DNA from: DASVCS01 sp036381495
Lineage (GTDB): Bacteria > Gemmatimonadota > Gemmatimonadetes > Longimicrobiales > RSA9
Assembly: GCA_036381495.1 (NCBI GenBank)
Contig: DASVCS010000120.1
Location: forward strand, 1-56,224
Direction of reading: 5' to 3'
DNA length: 56,224 nucleotides
Shown here: positions 8,620 through 16,905 of the stretch, in pieces
How positions within the stretch are numbered: the first letter of the stretch is position 1
Layout: the number at the start of each line of letters is the position of its first letter
Program-made: the position numbers and the translations under genes
Notes under the pieces: model-generated
Databases searched by the model: none
Seen by the model: only the letters and a program-made list of their open reading frames with translations
Told to the model about the DNA's origin: nothing

Positions 8620-8727
8620 CCGACACCCGACGCGGAGCCCGACTGCGGCGCGCGTGCCCGATACCGGGGCGCACGCGCCGCACATCGTTGGCGCGCCAAT
8701 GCGGTGGTGTGGATCGCGCCCGTGCGA

Positions 8728-9204
8728 TCAGGGCGAAGCGGCCGAGGAGTGGTCGTGGATGATCTGCCACCGCTGGCCGGTGTGGACGAGGACGAGCGAG
8801 AAGAAGCCGGTGGCGGCGACGCTGTCGGTCTCCGGTTCGGAGAGGATGTAGCGACCGACGGCGAGTGCGTGGTCGGGGCCGAGGGTCCGGACCTCGATGT
8901 CCTCGAAGTCGAGCCGCTGCGGCGGCCGGCCATCCTGCCATTAGCTCTCCTGATAGCGGCGGCGGATCTCGTCGGGTCCGCGGACGATGCCGGAGCCACC
9001 CACGAACGTGGTGGTGCGGGCGCTCTGGTAGTCGCGCAGGAAGCCATCGAGATCGCCGCGGTTCCAGGCCTCGGCGGATGCCTCGAGCATGGCGGTGATG
9101 TCGGCGGCGGCGGTGCCGGCCGGCGCCGGCTCGTCCGCCGCCGCGCAGGCTGTGAGGACGAGCAGGAGTGCGGGAACGACGCGTCGTCTATTCGAAGTAC
9201 GCAC
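8728..9204 (-). pseudogene. DUF4440/SnoaL-like lipoprotein interrupted by an in-frame stop
   Basis: The GTG at 9202-9204 is preceded by GAGAAG and lies inside the 3' end of the ferredoxin gene. The signal peptide has lipobox VLTAC. Then follows a SnoaL/DUF4440 start (MLEASAEAWNRGDLDGFL, TTFVGGSGIVRGPDEI, RRRYQES). A TAA at 8941-8943 interrupts the frame, but the same frame continues without another stop: WQDGRPPQRLDFEDIEV, then GPDHALAVGRYIL, FFSLVLVHTGQRWQIIHDHS, to a TGA at 8728. That second half is the expected remainder of the NTF2-like fold. It is a nonsense allele of a 158-aa gene, or a base error in the assembly. DUF4440 proteins are small ligand-binding or enzymatic domains of unclear role. 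Confidence 0.8.
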
Positions 9205-9421
9205 GGTTCTTCTCGATGTAGTCGCTCCACTCGGGCGGCACATCGGTATCGGGGAAGATGGCCGTCACCGGACACTCGGGCTCGCACGCGCCGCAGTCGA
9301 TGCACTCGTCGGGCTGGATGTAGTACTGGTCCTCTCCTTCGTAGATGCAATCCACCGGGCAGACCTCGACGCAGCTCGCGTCCTTTGTCCCGATGCACGG
9401 CTCCGTGATGACGTAAGGCAT
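9188..9421 (-). CDS. fdxA: 7Fe (3Fe-4S/4Fe-4S) ferredoxin, FdxA type
   Basis: 77 aa. The ATG at 9421 follows GGGAGG at 9-nt spacing. Cysteines at 9, 17, 21 and 25, then CIDCGACEPECP (40, 43, 46, 50), match the Azotobacter-type ferredoxin pattern that holds one 3Fe-4S and one 4Fe-4S cluster. The C-terminal PPEWSDYIEKNRAYF tail is typical of the family. Cytoplasmic low-potential electron carrier; the partner is not evident from neighbours. The downstream DUF4440 gene overlaps its 3' end by 17 nt. Confidence 0.93.
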   Translation of the reverse strand: MPYVITEPCIGTKDASCVEVCPVDCIYEGEDQYYIQPDECIDCGACEPECPVTAIFPDTDVPPEWSDYIEKNRAYFE

Positions 9422-9620
9422 CCTGGGCAACCTCCCGCCGATTCCATTCGTGGCACATCGCAACAGGCGCGTCCTTCGCGCCCGGGAAAGTGTAACCGGC
9501 CCGCGCCGGTCCGCAAGGGGCTCGGCGATCGGCGGAGGTGTCGGCCGAAGGCGTCGCACCACCGACGGAGCCGGGGGGCGAGTGCCGCGCGGGCCGGGTC
9601 CGCTACGGGGAGGACGGGGC

Positions 9621-10175
9621 TCACGGGTTCCGCGGCGCCCACTGCACGTCCTCCCGGCCGGCCCGGTGGTTGACGAGCCGCGCGAACTCGAAGAGCAGGT
9701 CCGACAGACGATTCAGATAGACGAGGATCTCGGGCTCGACGGATTCCTGTGCGGCCAGCGCGACGATCCGCCGCTCTGCGCGGCGGCAGACCGTCCGCGC
9801 GACGTGCAACGCCGCCGCGCCCGTCGTTCCGCCGGGGAGAATGAAGGCGCGCAGCTCGGGCAGTTCGGCCGCGGCCTCGTCGATCCACCGTTCGAACTCG
9901 GTCGCCCGCCCCTCCGGCAGCGGCGGCAGCGATGGCCGTCGGCGCTCCGTCGCGGCGGTCGCCAGGTGCGCGCCGATCGCGAAGAGGTCCGGCTGGATCG
10001 AGGCGAGCCGCTCGCGCGTCTGCGGGTCCTGGACCTCCGCAATCGCCCACCCGATCACGGCATTGAGTTCGTCCAGATCGCCGTACGCCTCGACCCGCGG
10101 GTGCGACTTGTGGACCCGACCGCCGCCGAACAACCCGGTCTCGCCGCGATCTCCCCTGCGCGTGTAGATCTTCAT
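9621..10175 (-). CDS. ATP:cob(I)alamin adenosyltransferase, PduO family
   Basis: 184 aa, the usual length. It starts with the family signature KIYTRRGDRGETGLFGGGR (nucleotide-binding loop). The helical-bundle motifs are VEAYGDLDELNAVIG, RAFILPGGTTGAAALHVARTVCRRAER and VYLNRLSDLLFEFAR, with conserved Asp, Arg and Asn residues. It adds the adenosyl group to cob(I)alamin to make coenzyme B12. No B12-dependent enzyme or other cobalamin gene is in the window, so it probably serves a distant mutase or salvage route. Confidence 0.95.
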   Translation of the reverse strand: MKIYTRRGDRGETGLFGGGRVHKSHPRVEAYGDLDELNAVIGWAIAEVQDPQTRERLASIQPDLFAIGAHLATAATERRRPSLPPLPEGRATEFERWIDEAAAELPELRAFILPGGTTGAAALHVARTVCRRAERRIVALAAQESVEPEILVYLNRLSDLLFEFARLVNHRAGREDVQWAPRNP

Positions 10176-10297
10176 GTCTTCATCCTGGGGCCGGGGCTGC
10201 GACTCGGGCCAGGGCCGGTTGGCCCCCGGTCCCGGCGCCGGCCATCGCCGCCAGCCGCCACTCCCGTTCCGTTTTCAGGGTTTGCGCAGCCCCGCCG

Positions 10298-10780
10298 CTA
10301 GCCCTCCACGGGCACGAACCTCAGCCAGTAGCGTGGCGCGACCGGGACGAACACGGCACCGTACGGCGGGTCCGTGCCTTCTTCAATGTAATACGAGACG
10401 CCCTGGTACTCCCCTACGCGCTCGAACCGTCGCGCGAGGCCGGCCTCGGGTTTACCTGCGGGGCGGTACGGCCGGCCGGCGACGTTCAGCGGCTCGGCTC
10501 TGCGATACCAGTCGAACGCGGTGAGGTCGTAGTAGATCTCGGCGGGTGGATCGGGGCGGCGCGGCTCCTCGTCGGCCTCGGCTTCGGCGCCCGCGGGAAC
10601 GGCGATGTCGGCGACGAGTCCGACCGAGTCGACGGCAATGTCGGCGACGTCGGCTGTCGTACGCGCGCCCGCCGTCGTGCGGCCATCACAGCCGATGGGC
10701 CCGGCGAGCAGGCCGAGGATCAGGAGGCGGCCGGTCCAGGTGCGGGCACCGCGCAGGGACGGGAGCGTTCGTGAGACCAT
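10298..10780 (-). CDS. Probable lipoprotein, unknown function (160 aa)
   Basis: ATG at 10778-10780. The N-terminus MVSRTLPSLRGARTWTG is followed by a hydrophobic segment (RLLILGLLAGPIGC) ending in a Cys that is a plausible but imperfect lipobox. A low-complexity Ala/Asp stretch follows. The folded C-terminal part contains YYDLTAFDWYRR, GVSYYIEEGTDPPYGAVF and ends RYWLRFVPVEG. No family recognised. It lies 64 bp downstream of an outer-membrane barrel gene on the same strand, so an envelope role is plausible. Confidence 0.65.
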   Translation of the reverse strand: MVSRTLPSLRGARTWTGRLLILGLLAGPIGCDGRTTAGARTTADVADIAVDSVGLVADIAVPAGAEAEADEEPRRPDPPAEIYYDLTAFDWYRRAEPLNVAGRPYRPAGKPEAGLARRFERVGEYQGVSYYIEEGTDPPYGAVFVPVAPRYWLRFVPVEG

Positions 10781-10844
10781 CACGCGTTCCGATTCGTGCA
10801 ACGGACGTGCCCGGCCGAGCGGCGCGCCGCTGCGCCCACACGCA

Positions 10845-13028
10845 TCACAGCGCCGCATCGACGTAGAGGTGGATCCGCCAGGCGGTCGAGCGCCGCAGCG
10901 CGCGCGCCAGGTCGAAGCGGAGGAGTCCGTCCAGCAGGCTGACGCCGATGCCGGCGGAGGCGAGTGCGTCGTGCGCGTCGATCTCCTGGCGCGCGCCGGC
11001 CCAGCCGATGTCGGAGAAGAGCGCGATGCGGGCCGCGGGGACGGCGGTCGCGACCTCGGCACGGCCGCGCCAGAATGCGGTCCCGCTGTCCGCTAACGGC
11101 TCGTATCCGCGCACGCTCGCGGGGCCGCCAATGAACCAGAGCGCCTGGACGGGCGGCCGGCCGAAGATCGTGCCGGCCGCGCCCTCGGTCGCCAACACGA
11201 ACGGCCCGGGGAGCGGCGCGGCGCCGCGGAGCACGAGCGCGGCGCGCCCGAAGCGGAACGTGCCGGTCGCGGCTTCGAGCGACAGCTCCGCGCCCCCGCG
11301 GAACCCGTCCGGATCGAGACCACGATCCAAGCGCAGCGTGAGCTCCGTCCCGATCTGGTCGGCGCGGTCCGCCTCGAGGTTGGGGCGAAACGAGACGTCC
11401 TCGTCCAGTGCGCCGCGCAGACTGAAGTCCGTCCACGCCGCGGTCGGGGACTGGTGCTCGGCGTAGACTCGCCACGTGTACGTCGCCGGCCGCGACAGTG
11501 GCGGCCTGATCGCCACCTCGAGACCGGCCGCCCGGAAGTAGTCGCCCTGGTCGTGCGCCAGGAGCAACGCATCCAGCGAGTTGCCGAGCCCGAACGGATT
11601 CGATTCCGGCACGACCGGCGTCAGCCGCCGGTACGCCGCCACACGGAACCGCCGCTCGCCCGTCTCGCCTTCGAGGCCCAGCTCGGCATTGGGCTCGAGG
11701 TCCGCGGTCCCGAGCCGCGCGGTCAGGTCCGCGGCCAGACGCCCGCGACGCGTCTCGGCTCGCACGCCCAGCGACAACCCCTCGACCCGGTTGTAGCGCA
11801 CCAGCCCCGGCCGCGAGAAGCCCCAGTACACGCGCGGCCGCTGCCACGTGGCCGGCGGCCCGGGGAGCTGCGCGAGGACAGCCGTGATCTCCTCGACATC
11901 CGTTCCCGTCAGCAGCACTTCGCCCTCCTCGAACGCGGAAGGCGGCAACAGCGGATGCGTCAGGAGCGCGGCCGTGTCGGCGGGGACGTGCACGCGGATG
12001 CGGCGGCACCGGCCGTCCTCGCAGTGGCAACCCTCGCCGTAGCAACGCCGCTCGAACGGATTACGGGCGAGCTCGACATCCGCGAGCGGCAGCCCCAGCG
12101 TGTCCCCCTCGACGCGGTACTCCGAGTACAGCCGTTCGTAACGGATCGGCACCCGCAGGAACGCGCCCGCCTGCGCATACCCCTCGAACGCGATCAGACG
12201 CGGCAGCCACCACCGCATCTCCCACAGCGCATACTCGATGGTCACATAACGGAAATCGGCGCGAATCGGCTTGAGCAGGCCTGGGATCTCGTCGACATCG
12301 TCGGCATCCTCCGGATCCGCATCCCGCTCGAGGTCGTAGGCTCGCGCCAGACGGAAGACCGCCTGCACCACCCCGTGCGTCTCCTCCTCGAGCCACAGCA
12401 CTCCACTGACCAGCCGCGAGTCCGATCGGCGTGGCAGGACCCGCAGCCCGAAGAGCCGCACCGTCCGGCCATCGGGCAACCGGAGCGTGGTCGTGTCACC
12501 GGTGGCGAACCGGTAATCGACTTCACTTCCGGCCGCGAGCGGATGCCGGAAGTAGTCGAGGTCCTCGAGCCCGGCGAGCATCTGGTCGCCCGCCGGATCG
12601 TAGACCAGATGTCGAGCGTAGTCCTCGAGATCGTCCGGCGCCTGCGCGCGCGCCGATACGATCGGCATGACGTCGCGCGCGCCCAGCACCTCCACCTCCG
12701 AGGCGCGGTTCCGCCGATAGTGAATGCGCGCCGCCGCCTCCCGCCGAAACAACAGCCGCTCGCGATGCAGTGCACGAATCCCGGCCGACAACCGCTCGCG
12801 GACCAGTGCCCGATAGTCGCGGATCGAACTCTCGACGTGCTCGCGCCGCCACCGCGCACGCGCCACCAGCTCCCGCGCCACGGGATCCAGGTACGCACTC
12901 GCCAGCATCGCCGAATCCGGCACCGGGCGGATCGTGTCCTGTACCACGGCCGCCGGCGCTTCCAGGACTCGCGCATCGACCGTGACATCCACCTGGACCG
13001 CCAGGACGACAGCAAGAGCGGCAAACAT
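10845..13028 (-). CDS. Outer-membrane beta-barrel protein, BamA/ShlB-type surface antigen
   Basis: 727 aa. Short signal peptide (MFAALAVVLAVQVDVTVDA). The large N-terminal periplasmic part (about 30-400) includes a charged helix, WLEEETHGVV and RLIAFEGYAQAG, plus a Cys cluster (RRCYGEGCHCEDGRCR, about 340-355). The C-terminal barrel carries the FhaC/BamA loop-6 style motif IGGPASVRGYEPL and many alternating strands. It ends YVDAAL rather than in an aromatic residue. These barrels insert or translocate other proteins across the outer membrane; the N-terminal half does not show clear POTRA repeats, so the substrate is uncertain. Confidence 0.8.
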   Translation of the reverse strand: MFAALAVVLAVQVDVTVDARVLEAPAAVVQDTIRPVPDSAMLASAYLDPVARELVARARWRREHVESSIRDYRALVRERLSAGIRALHRERLLFRREAAARIHYRRNRASEVEVLGARDVMPIVSARAQAPDDLEDYARHLVYDPAGDQMLAGLEDLDYFRHPLAAGSEVDYRFATGDTTTLRLPDGRTVRLFGLRVLPRRSDSRLVSGVLWLEEETHGVVQAVFRLARAYDLERDADPEDADDVDEIPGLLKPIRADFRYVTIEYALWEMRWWLPRLIAFEGYAQAGAFLRVPIRYERLYSEYRVEGDTLGLPLADVELARNPFERRCYGEGCHCEDGRCRRIRVHVPADTAALLTHPLLPPSAFEEGEVLLTGTDVEEITAVLAQLPGPPATWQRPRVYWGFSRPGLVRYNRVEGLSLGVRAETRRGRLAADLTARLGTADLEPNAELGLEGETGERRFRVAAYRRLTPVVPESNPFGLGNSLDALLLAHDQGDYFRAAGLEVAIRPPLSRPATYTWRVYAEHQSPTAAWTDFSLRGALDEDVSFRPNLEADRADQIGTELTLRLDRGLDPDGFRGGAELSLEAATGTFRFGRAALVLRGAAPLPGPFVLATEGAAGTIFGRPPVQALWFIGGPASVRGYEPLADSGTAFWRGRAEVATAVPAARIALFSDIGWAGARQEIDAHDALASAGIGVSLLDGLLRFDLARALRRSTAWRIHLYVDAAL

Positions 13029-13136
13029 CCGGGGCGACCTCCGGGGGTGAGAGGATCATCCCGTGTACGCCCGAGCGGAGGGGGATGTTTCATGGTGGAA
13101 TACACGAAAGGCACCCCGCGGGCGCCGCGGCGCCGC

Positions 13137-14438
13137 CTATTGCCCCACGACCGCCGCGTCCGCCATCCCCGCCTCGGCCAGCACGATGAGCAGCGCCCGC
13201 TGGATCGCCTCCGGCGCGTCGCGCGGGATCCACCACTCGCCGGGCGAGTGGGACCCGCCGCCCACGCCGCCACGCGTGATCGTGACCGCGGGGATCCCGA
13301 GCGAGATCGGGATGTTCGAGTCCGTCGACGAACGCGCGAGGTCCGGCTCATCGCCGAAGTGGCGCGTGGCCGCCATCGCGCGCAACAGCAGCGGCGCATC
13401 CAACGGCGTCTCCCCGGACGGCCGGTCGCCCACGAGCTCGACGTCGACTTCGAGAGGCGGGCCACGGCGATTCACCGCGTTCTGCTCGGCGAGCGCCTGC
13501 TGCACGACGGCCCGGAAGATCGAGTCGATCTCGATCAGCCGCTCCTGGCTCTCCGAGCGCATGTCCACCTCCATCCACGCCTCGAACGGCACCGCGTTGA
13601 TCGAGGTGCCACCGCCGATCCGCCCGACGTTGTAGCTCGTCCGCGCGCCCTCCGCCGTGTACGCGTCCGCGGCCCGGTCGAAGAGATGGATCGCGCGCCC
13701 CAACGCGTGCGCGGGGTTGCCCGTCCCGAACGCGCCCCACGAGTGGCCGCCCGGGCCCCGGAACGTGACCCGGTAGCGCCGCGAGCCCAGCGCCTGGTGC
13801 ACGATGCGCGCGTCACTGCCACCGTCCACGGAGATGAACGCGTCGATCCCCGGGCCATCCTCACCGAACAGATGCTTCATCCCCCGCAGATCGCCGAGCC
13901 CCTCCTCACCCACCGTCCCGATGAAGAGCACGTCCGCATCGGTCGCGATCCCGGCCGCCTCGAACGCCCGCAACGCGTGGAGCACGACGACCAGGCCCCG
14001 CGTGTCATCGCCGACGCCGGGCGCGAAGAGCGTATCCCCACGCTGCCGCACCGTGACGTCCGTGCCCTCCGGGAAGACCGTGTCCAGATGGCCCGCGATC
14101 GCGACGACGCGGCCGCCCGTCCGGCCACGACGCAGCGCGATCACGTTGCCCGCCCCGTCGATCCACACGCTGTCCGCGCCGGCCTCGCGCAGCATCGCCG
14201 CGTACTTCTCCGCCCGCCGCGCCTCCTTGAACGGCGGCGCCGGGATCTCCGTCAGCGTGATCAGGTCCCGCAACGCAATGCTGTCGTTCGCCTCGAGATA
14301 CGCGAACGCGCGCTGGACCGCCGGCTCCCGGGCGAGCTGCGCGATCTCCTCGCAGTACGGCCGCTCCGCCTCCGGACACGGCTGGGGCTGCTGGATCCCG
14401 GCGGTGAGCACGATCAGCGCAAGAACGTGCGGCAACAT
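13137..14438 (-). CDS. Exported M20 family metallopeptidase (PepT/M20-like)
   Basis: 433 aa from the ATG at 14438, which has AAAGGA 5-6 nt upstream; the ATG at 14462 lacks one. The signal peptide is MLPHVLALIVLTAG. Metal ligands and family motifs: AGHLDTVFPEG, PGVGDDTRG, FIGTVGEEGLGD, SVDGG, the lid-domain start RVTFRGPGGHSWGAFG, and the C-terminal GSHSPGEWW His. M20 enzymes of this kind cleave di- or tripeptides or dipeptide-like substrates with two zinc ions; the signal peptide places it in the periplasm. Its 5' UTR consists largely of a GTGCTC repeat (14501-14589) just after a promoter at 14590-14618. Confidence 0.92.
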   Translation of the reverse strand: MLPHVLALIVLTAGIQQPQPCPEAERPYCEEIAQLAREPAVQRAFAYLEANDSIALRDLITLTEIPAPPFKEARRAEKYAAMLREAGADSVWIDGAGNVIALRRGRTGGRVVAIAGHLDTVFPEGTDVTVRQRGDTLFAPGVGDDTRGLVVVLHALRAFEAAGIATDADVLFIGTVGEEGLGDLRGMKHLFGEDGPGIDAFISVDGGSDARIVHQALGSRRYRVTFRGPGGHSWGAFGTGNPAHALGRAIHLFDRAADAYTAEGARTSYNVGRIGGGTSINAVPFEAWMEVDMRSESQERLIEIDSIFRAVVQQALAEQNAVNRRGPPLEVDVELVGDRPSGETPLDAPLLLRAMAATRHFGDEPDLARSSTDSNIPISLGIPAVTITRGGVGGGSHSPGEWWIPRDAPEAIQRALLIVLAEAGMADAAVVGQ

Positions 14439-14498
14439 GGGCGTCCTTTCGATCCGTTCCATCCGATGTCACGTCCGTCCGCGCCCGCACCCGCATCT

Positions 14499-14589
<91 letters not shown>

Positions 14590-14618
14590 AAGGTACACTC
14601 CTTGCCACCGCCGAACAA
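14590..14618 (-). promoter_or_regulatory. Promoter of the exported M20 peptidase (TTGTTC-17-TACCTT)
   Basis: Minus strand: TTGTTC (14613-14618), a 17-nt spacer, TACCTT (14590-14595). The same TACCTT form with a 16- or 17-nt spacer recurs at three other gene starts in the window. Transcription would begin within the GTGCTC repeat. Confidence 0.5.
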
Positions 14619-14679
14619 CGCGCCGCCGGTGCGGTGGTGTCCTGACCGGCGATGCGAGAGGCGAGCACGGAGGTACGCC

Positions 14680-15552
14680 ATGGCGGGACGGCTCGAAGGG
14701 AAGGTCGCGATCATCACCGGCGCGGCCACGGGCATCGGCGAGGCGATTGCGCACAGGTTCTGCAAGGAGGGCGCGCGCGTCGTCGTCAACGGGCTGCCGG
14801 GCGATCCGATCGATGACGTGGTCCACTCGATCCACGAGTGGGGTTCCGAGGCGATCGCGTGCGAGGGCGATGTCTCCGAGGAGGAACACGCGCGCGCGTG
14901 CGTCGCGATGGCGATCGACACCTACGGCAAGCTGGACGTGCTGGTCAACAACGCCGGCGTCTTCATTGTCACCGGCGAGACGCAGGACCTGCCGGTCGAG
15001 GACTTCGACCGGACCGTGCGCATGAACGTGCGCTCCGCGTTCCTGATGACGAAGTACGCGCTCCCGCACCTTCAGCGCACGCGCGGCAACGTCATCTCCG
15101 CCGGCTCCGAGTCGGGGATCCTCGGCCTGGCCGGGTACACGCCGTACGGCGGGACGAAGGGCTTCCTGCACGCGTTCATGAGGGGCGTCGCGGTCGAGCA
15201 GGCCAGATACGGCGTCCGCGCCAACTGCGTCTGCCCCGGCACGATCGACACCGCGTGGACGCACCCGCAGACGGGGCCATTGACCGAGGAAATGGAGGAA
15301 ATGGCGCTCGCGGCCACGCCGCTCGGCCGCCGCGGCACGCCCGAGGAGGTCGCGAACGTCTACGCGTTCCTGGCCTCCGACGAGGCGAGCTACGTGACCG
15401 GCGCCCTCTGGACGGTCGACGGCGGGATCACCGTCTCGAAGGGCGCGGTCGGCGAGGAGGTCCCCGAAGAGCTACGCAAGCCGCCCGTGGGCCGGTTGCG
15501 CCTCGAGCACTCGTGGGAGGGGTTGCGGGGGAAGCAGCCGCATCGGGTCTGA
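14680..15552 (+). CDS. SDR family NAD(P)-dependent oxidoreductase
   Basis: 290 aa. The ATG follows GGAGGT at 6-nt spacing. Classical SDR layout: TGAATGIG nucleotide loop (13-20), CEGDVSEEE, NNAG (VLVNNAGVF), the Ser region SAGSESGILGLAG, the catalytic YxxxK in YTPYGGTKGF, and the C-terminal ASYVTGALWTVDGGITV. The Tyr/Lys pair is present as Y-GGT-K. Length and the TVDGG tail fit 3-oxoacyl-reductase/glucose-dehydrogenase-like enzymes; substrate unknown. A 30-residue basic tail follows the usual end of the fold. Monocistronic, reading away from the M20 peptidase. Confidence 0.92.
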   Translation: MAGRLEGKVAIITGAATGIGEAIAHRFCKEGARVVVNGLPGDPIDDVVHSIHEWGSEAIACEGDVSEEEHARACVAMAIDTYGKLDVLVNNAGVFIVTGETQDLPVEDFDRTVRMNVRSAFLMTKYALPHLQRTRGNVISAGSESGILGLAGYTPYGGTKGFLHAFMRGVAVEQARYGVRANCVCPGTIDTAWTHPQTGPLTEEMEEMALAATPLGRRGTPEEVANVYAFLASDEASYVTGALWTVDGGITVSKGAVGEEVPEELRKPPVGRLRLEHSWEGLRGKQPHRV

Positions 15553-15921
15553 ACCGCGCGCGTCGAACAAGACCACCCGCCAGGTCCGTCATTCTGCCGA
15601 GCCCCGGCTCCTGGTGCCTCGCAGCCCTCCGCATTGGGGGCCCGACAGCCGCCCGTGACCGGCGGTCGGCGTTCAAATCTCAATTCGCCGTGGATCTTGA
15701 CCGCTTGCGGCGAGGGTACGACCCGCCGCGGAGTTGGATCGGCCGTCACTCCTTGCTTCGCCGCACCGGCCGCGTACCTTCCCTGGGGGTATCCCGGCCG
15801 CACATCCACCGCCGCGAGGTGGGAAACCGCGACGATCCGGATGAAGGAGACCGAGGCCGCCCCACGGAGCCATAGACTCGCGCTGTCCACAGGTTAGATT
15901 GGTCGCAGCCTGCGCCATGGA
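15553..15921. other. Intergenic region before the restriction-modification genes
   Basis: 369 bp without a credible gene. GC falls toward the modification gene, marking the edge of a likely acquired segment. The only structured signal seen is the candidate promoter at 15753-15780. No small controller (C-protein) ORF was recognised. Confidence 0.5.
15753..15780 (+). promoter_or_regulatory. Candidate promoter upstream of the DNA methyltransferase
   Basis: TTGCTT (15753-15758), a 16-nt spacer, TACCTT (15775-15780). It matches the -10 form seen upstream of three other genes here. The 5' UTR to the methyltransferase ATG would be about 135 nt. Confidence 0.35.
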
Positions 15922-16905
15922 ATGAGCCGTCCGAGACATGAGATGAACGCTCCTGCCCAGACATCCGTTTTCGATCCGCCGCAATCCGCACACCCGGGCG
16001 GGCTCCTGCACAGCCGGAAACCACTGTACGACACGTTGCACGGTGCGGCCTACGTCGGGGACTCGCTTGATCTCATGAAGGCGCTGCCGGATGGATCGAT
16101 CAACTTGGTCGTCACATCTCCTCCGTATGCCCTGCACTTCCAGAAGGAATACGGGAACGTCGATAAGGCGGATTACGTCGCGTGGTTCCTCCCGTTCGCA
16201 CGTGAAATCAAGCGAGTCCTGGCGACGGACGGGAGCTTCGTTCTCAACATCGGTGGAAGCTACAATCCGGGAGAGCCGACGCGATCGCTGTACCACCTCA
16301 AGTTGCTCATCGCCCTCGTGGAGGAGGTCGGGTTCAATCTTGCCCAGGAGTGCTTCTGGTACAATCCCGCCAAGCTGCCGGCGCCTGCCGAGTGGGTCAA
16401 CGTAAGGCGGATGCGCATCAAGGATTCCGTCGAGTATGTCTGGTGGCTCTCCCCAAGTGCACTACCCAAGGCCGATAACCGTGCGGTGCTGGTCCCCTAC
16501 AGCAAGGACATGAAGCGGTTGATCGAGCGCGGGGTGCAGGAGACGACCCGCCCGAGCGGTCACGTCATCACGGAGAAATTCGGAAACAACTGCGGTGGAT
16601 CCATCCCATCGAACTTGATCAACCGTGGGAACAACGACAGCAACTCGGCATTCATTAAGGCGTGCCGAGAGCGCGGCATTAGGGTGCACCCGGCGCGGTT
16701 CCCTTCGGCGTTACCCGAGTTCTTCATCCGGTTGCTCACGGATCCCAGGGATGTGGTGCTCGACCCCTTCGCCGGGAGCAATACCACGGGACGGGTCGCG
16801 GAAGATCTCGATCGGCTGTGGCTCGCGTTCGAACTCGACGCCCGCTATCTGCGTGCCTCCGCCCTCAGATTTGATATCGACTTGTTCGGGATGGAGGACG
16901 AATGA
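15922..16905 (+). CDS. Type II DNA methyltransferase, probable N4-cytosine
   Basis: 327 aa; an alternative ATG lies 7 codons downstream (15943). Beta-class motif order: catalytic motif IV TSPPYAL near residue 68, the target-recognition region in the middle (GGSIPSNLINRGNNDSN, HPARFPSALPEFFIRLL), then the AdoMet-binding FxG motif in DPFAGSNTTGRVAE near residue 285. A TSPPY catalytic motif is typical of m4C enzymes. It modifies host DNA to protect it from the nuclease encoded by the next gene, which overlaps by four bases (ATGA). GC is visibly lower than in flanking genes, which suggests horizontal acquisition. Confidence 0.9.
   Translation: MSRPRHEMNAPAQTSVFDPPQSAHPGGLLHSRKPLYDTLHGAAYVGDSLDLMKALPDGSINLVVTSPPYALHFQKEYGNVDKADYVAWFLPFAREIKRVLATDGSFVLNIGGSYNPGEPTRSLYHLKLLIALVEEVGFNLAQECFWYNPAKLPAPAEWVNVRRMRIKDSVEYVWWLSPSALPKADNRAVLVPYSKDMKRLIERGVQETTRPSGHVITEKFGNNCGGSIPSNLINRGNNDSNSAFIKACRERGIRVHPARFPSALPEFFIRLLTDPRDVVLDPFAGSNTTGRVAEDLDRLWLAFELDARYLRASALRFDIDLFGMEDE

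Noticed and set aside
8471..8941. ATG overlapping the TAA of the DUF4440 gene, considered as a coupled second gene
   Set aside because: Its translation is Arg/His/Pro-rich without family features, while the frame of the broken gene itself continues with full similarity.
15673..16296. Minus-strand open frame overlapping the methyltransferase 5' end
   Set aside because: No recognisable domain or ribosome binding site, and it overlaps a gene with clear catalytic motifs.
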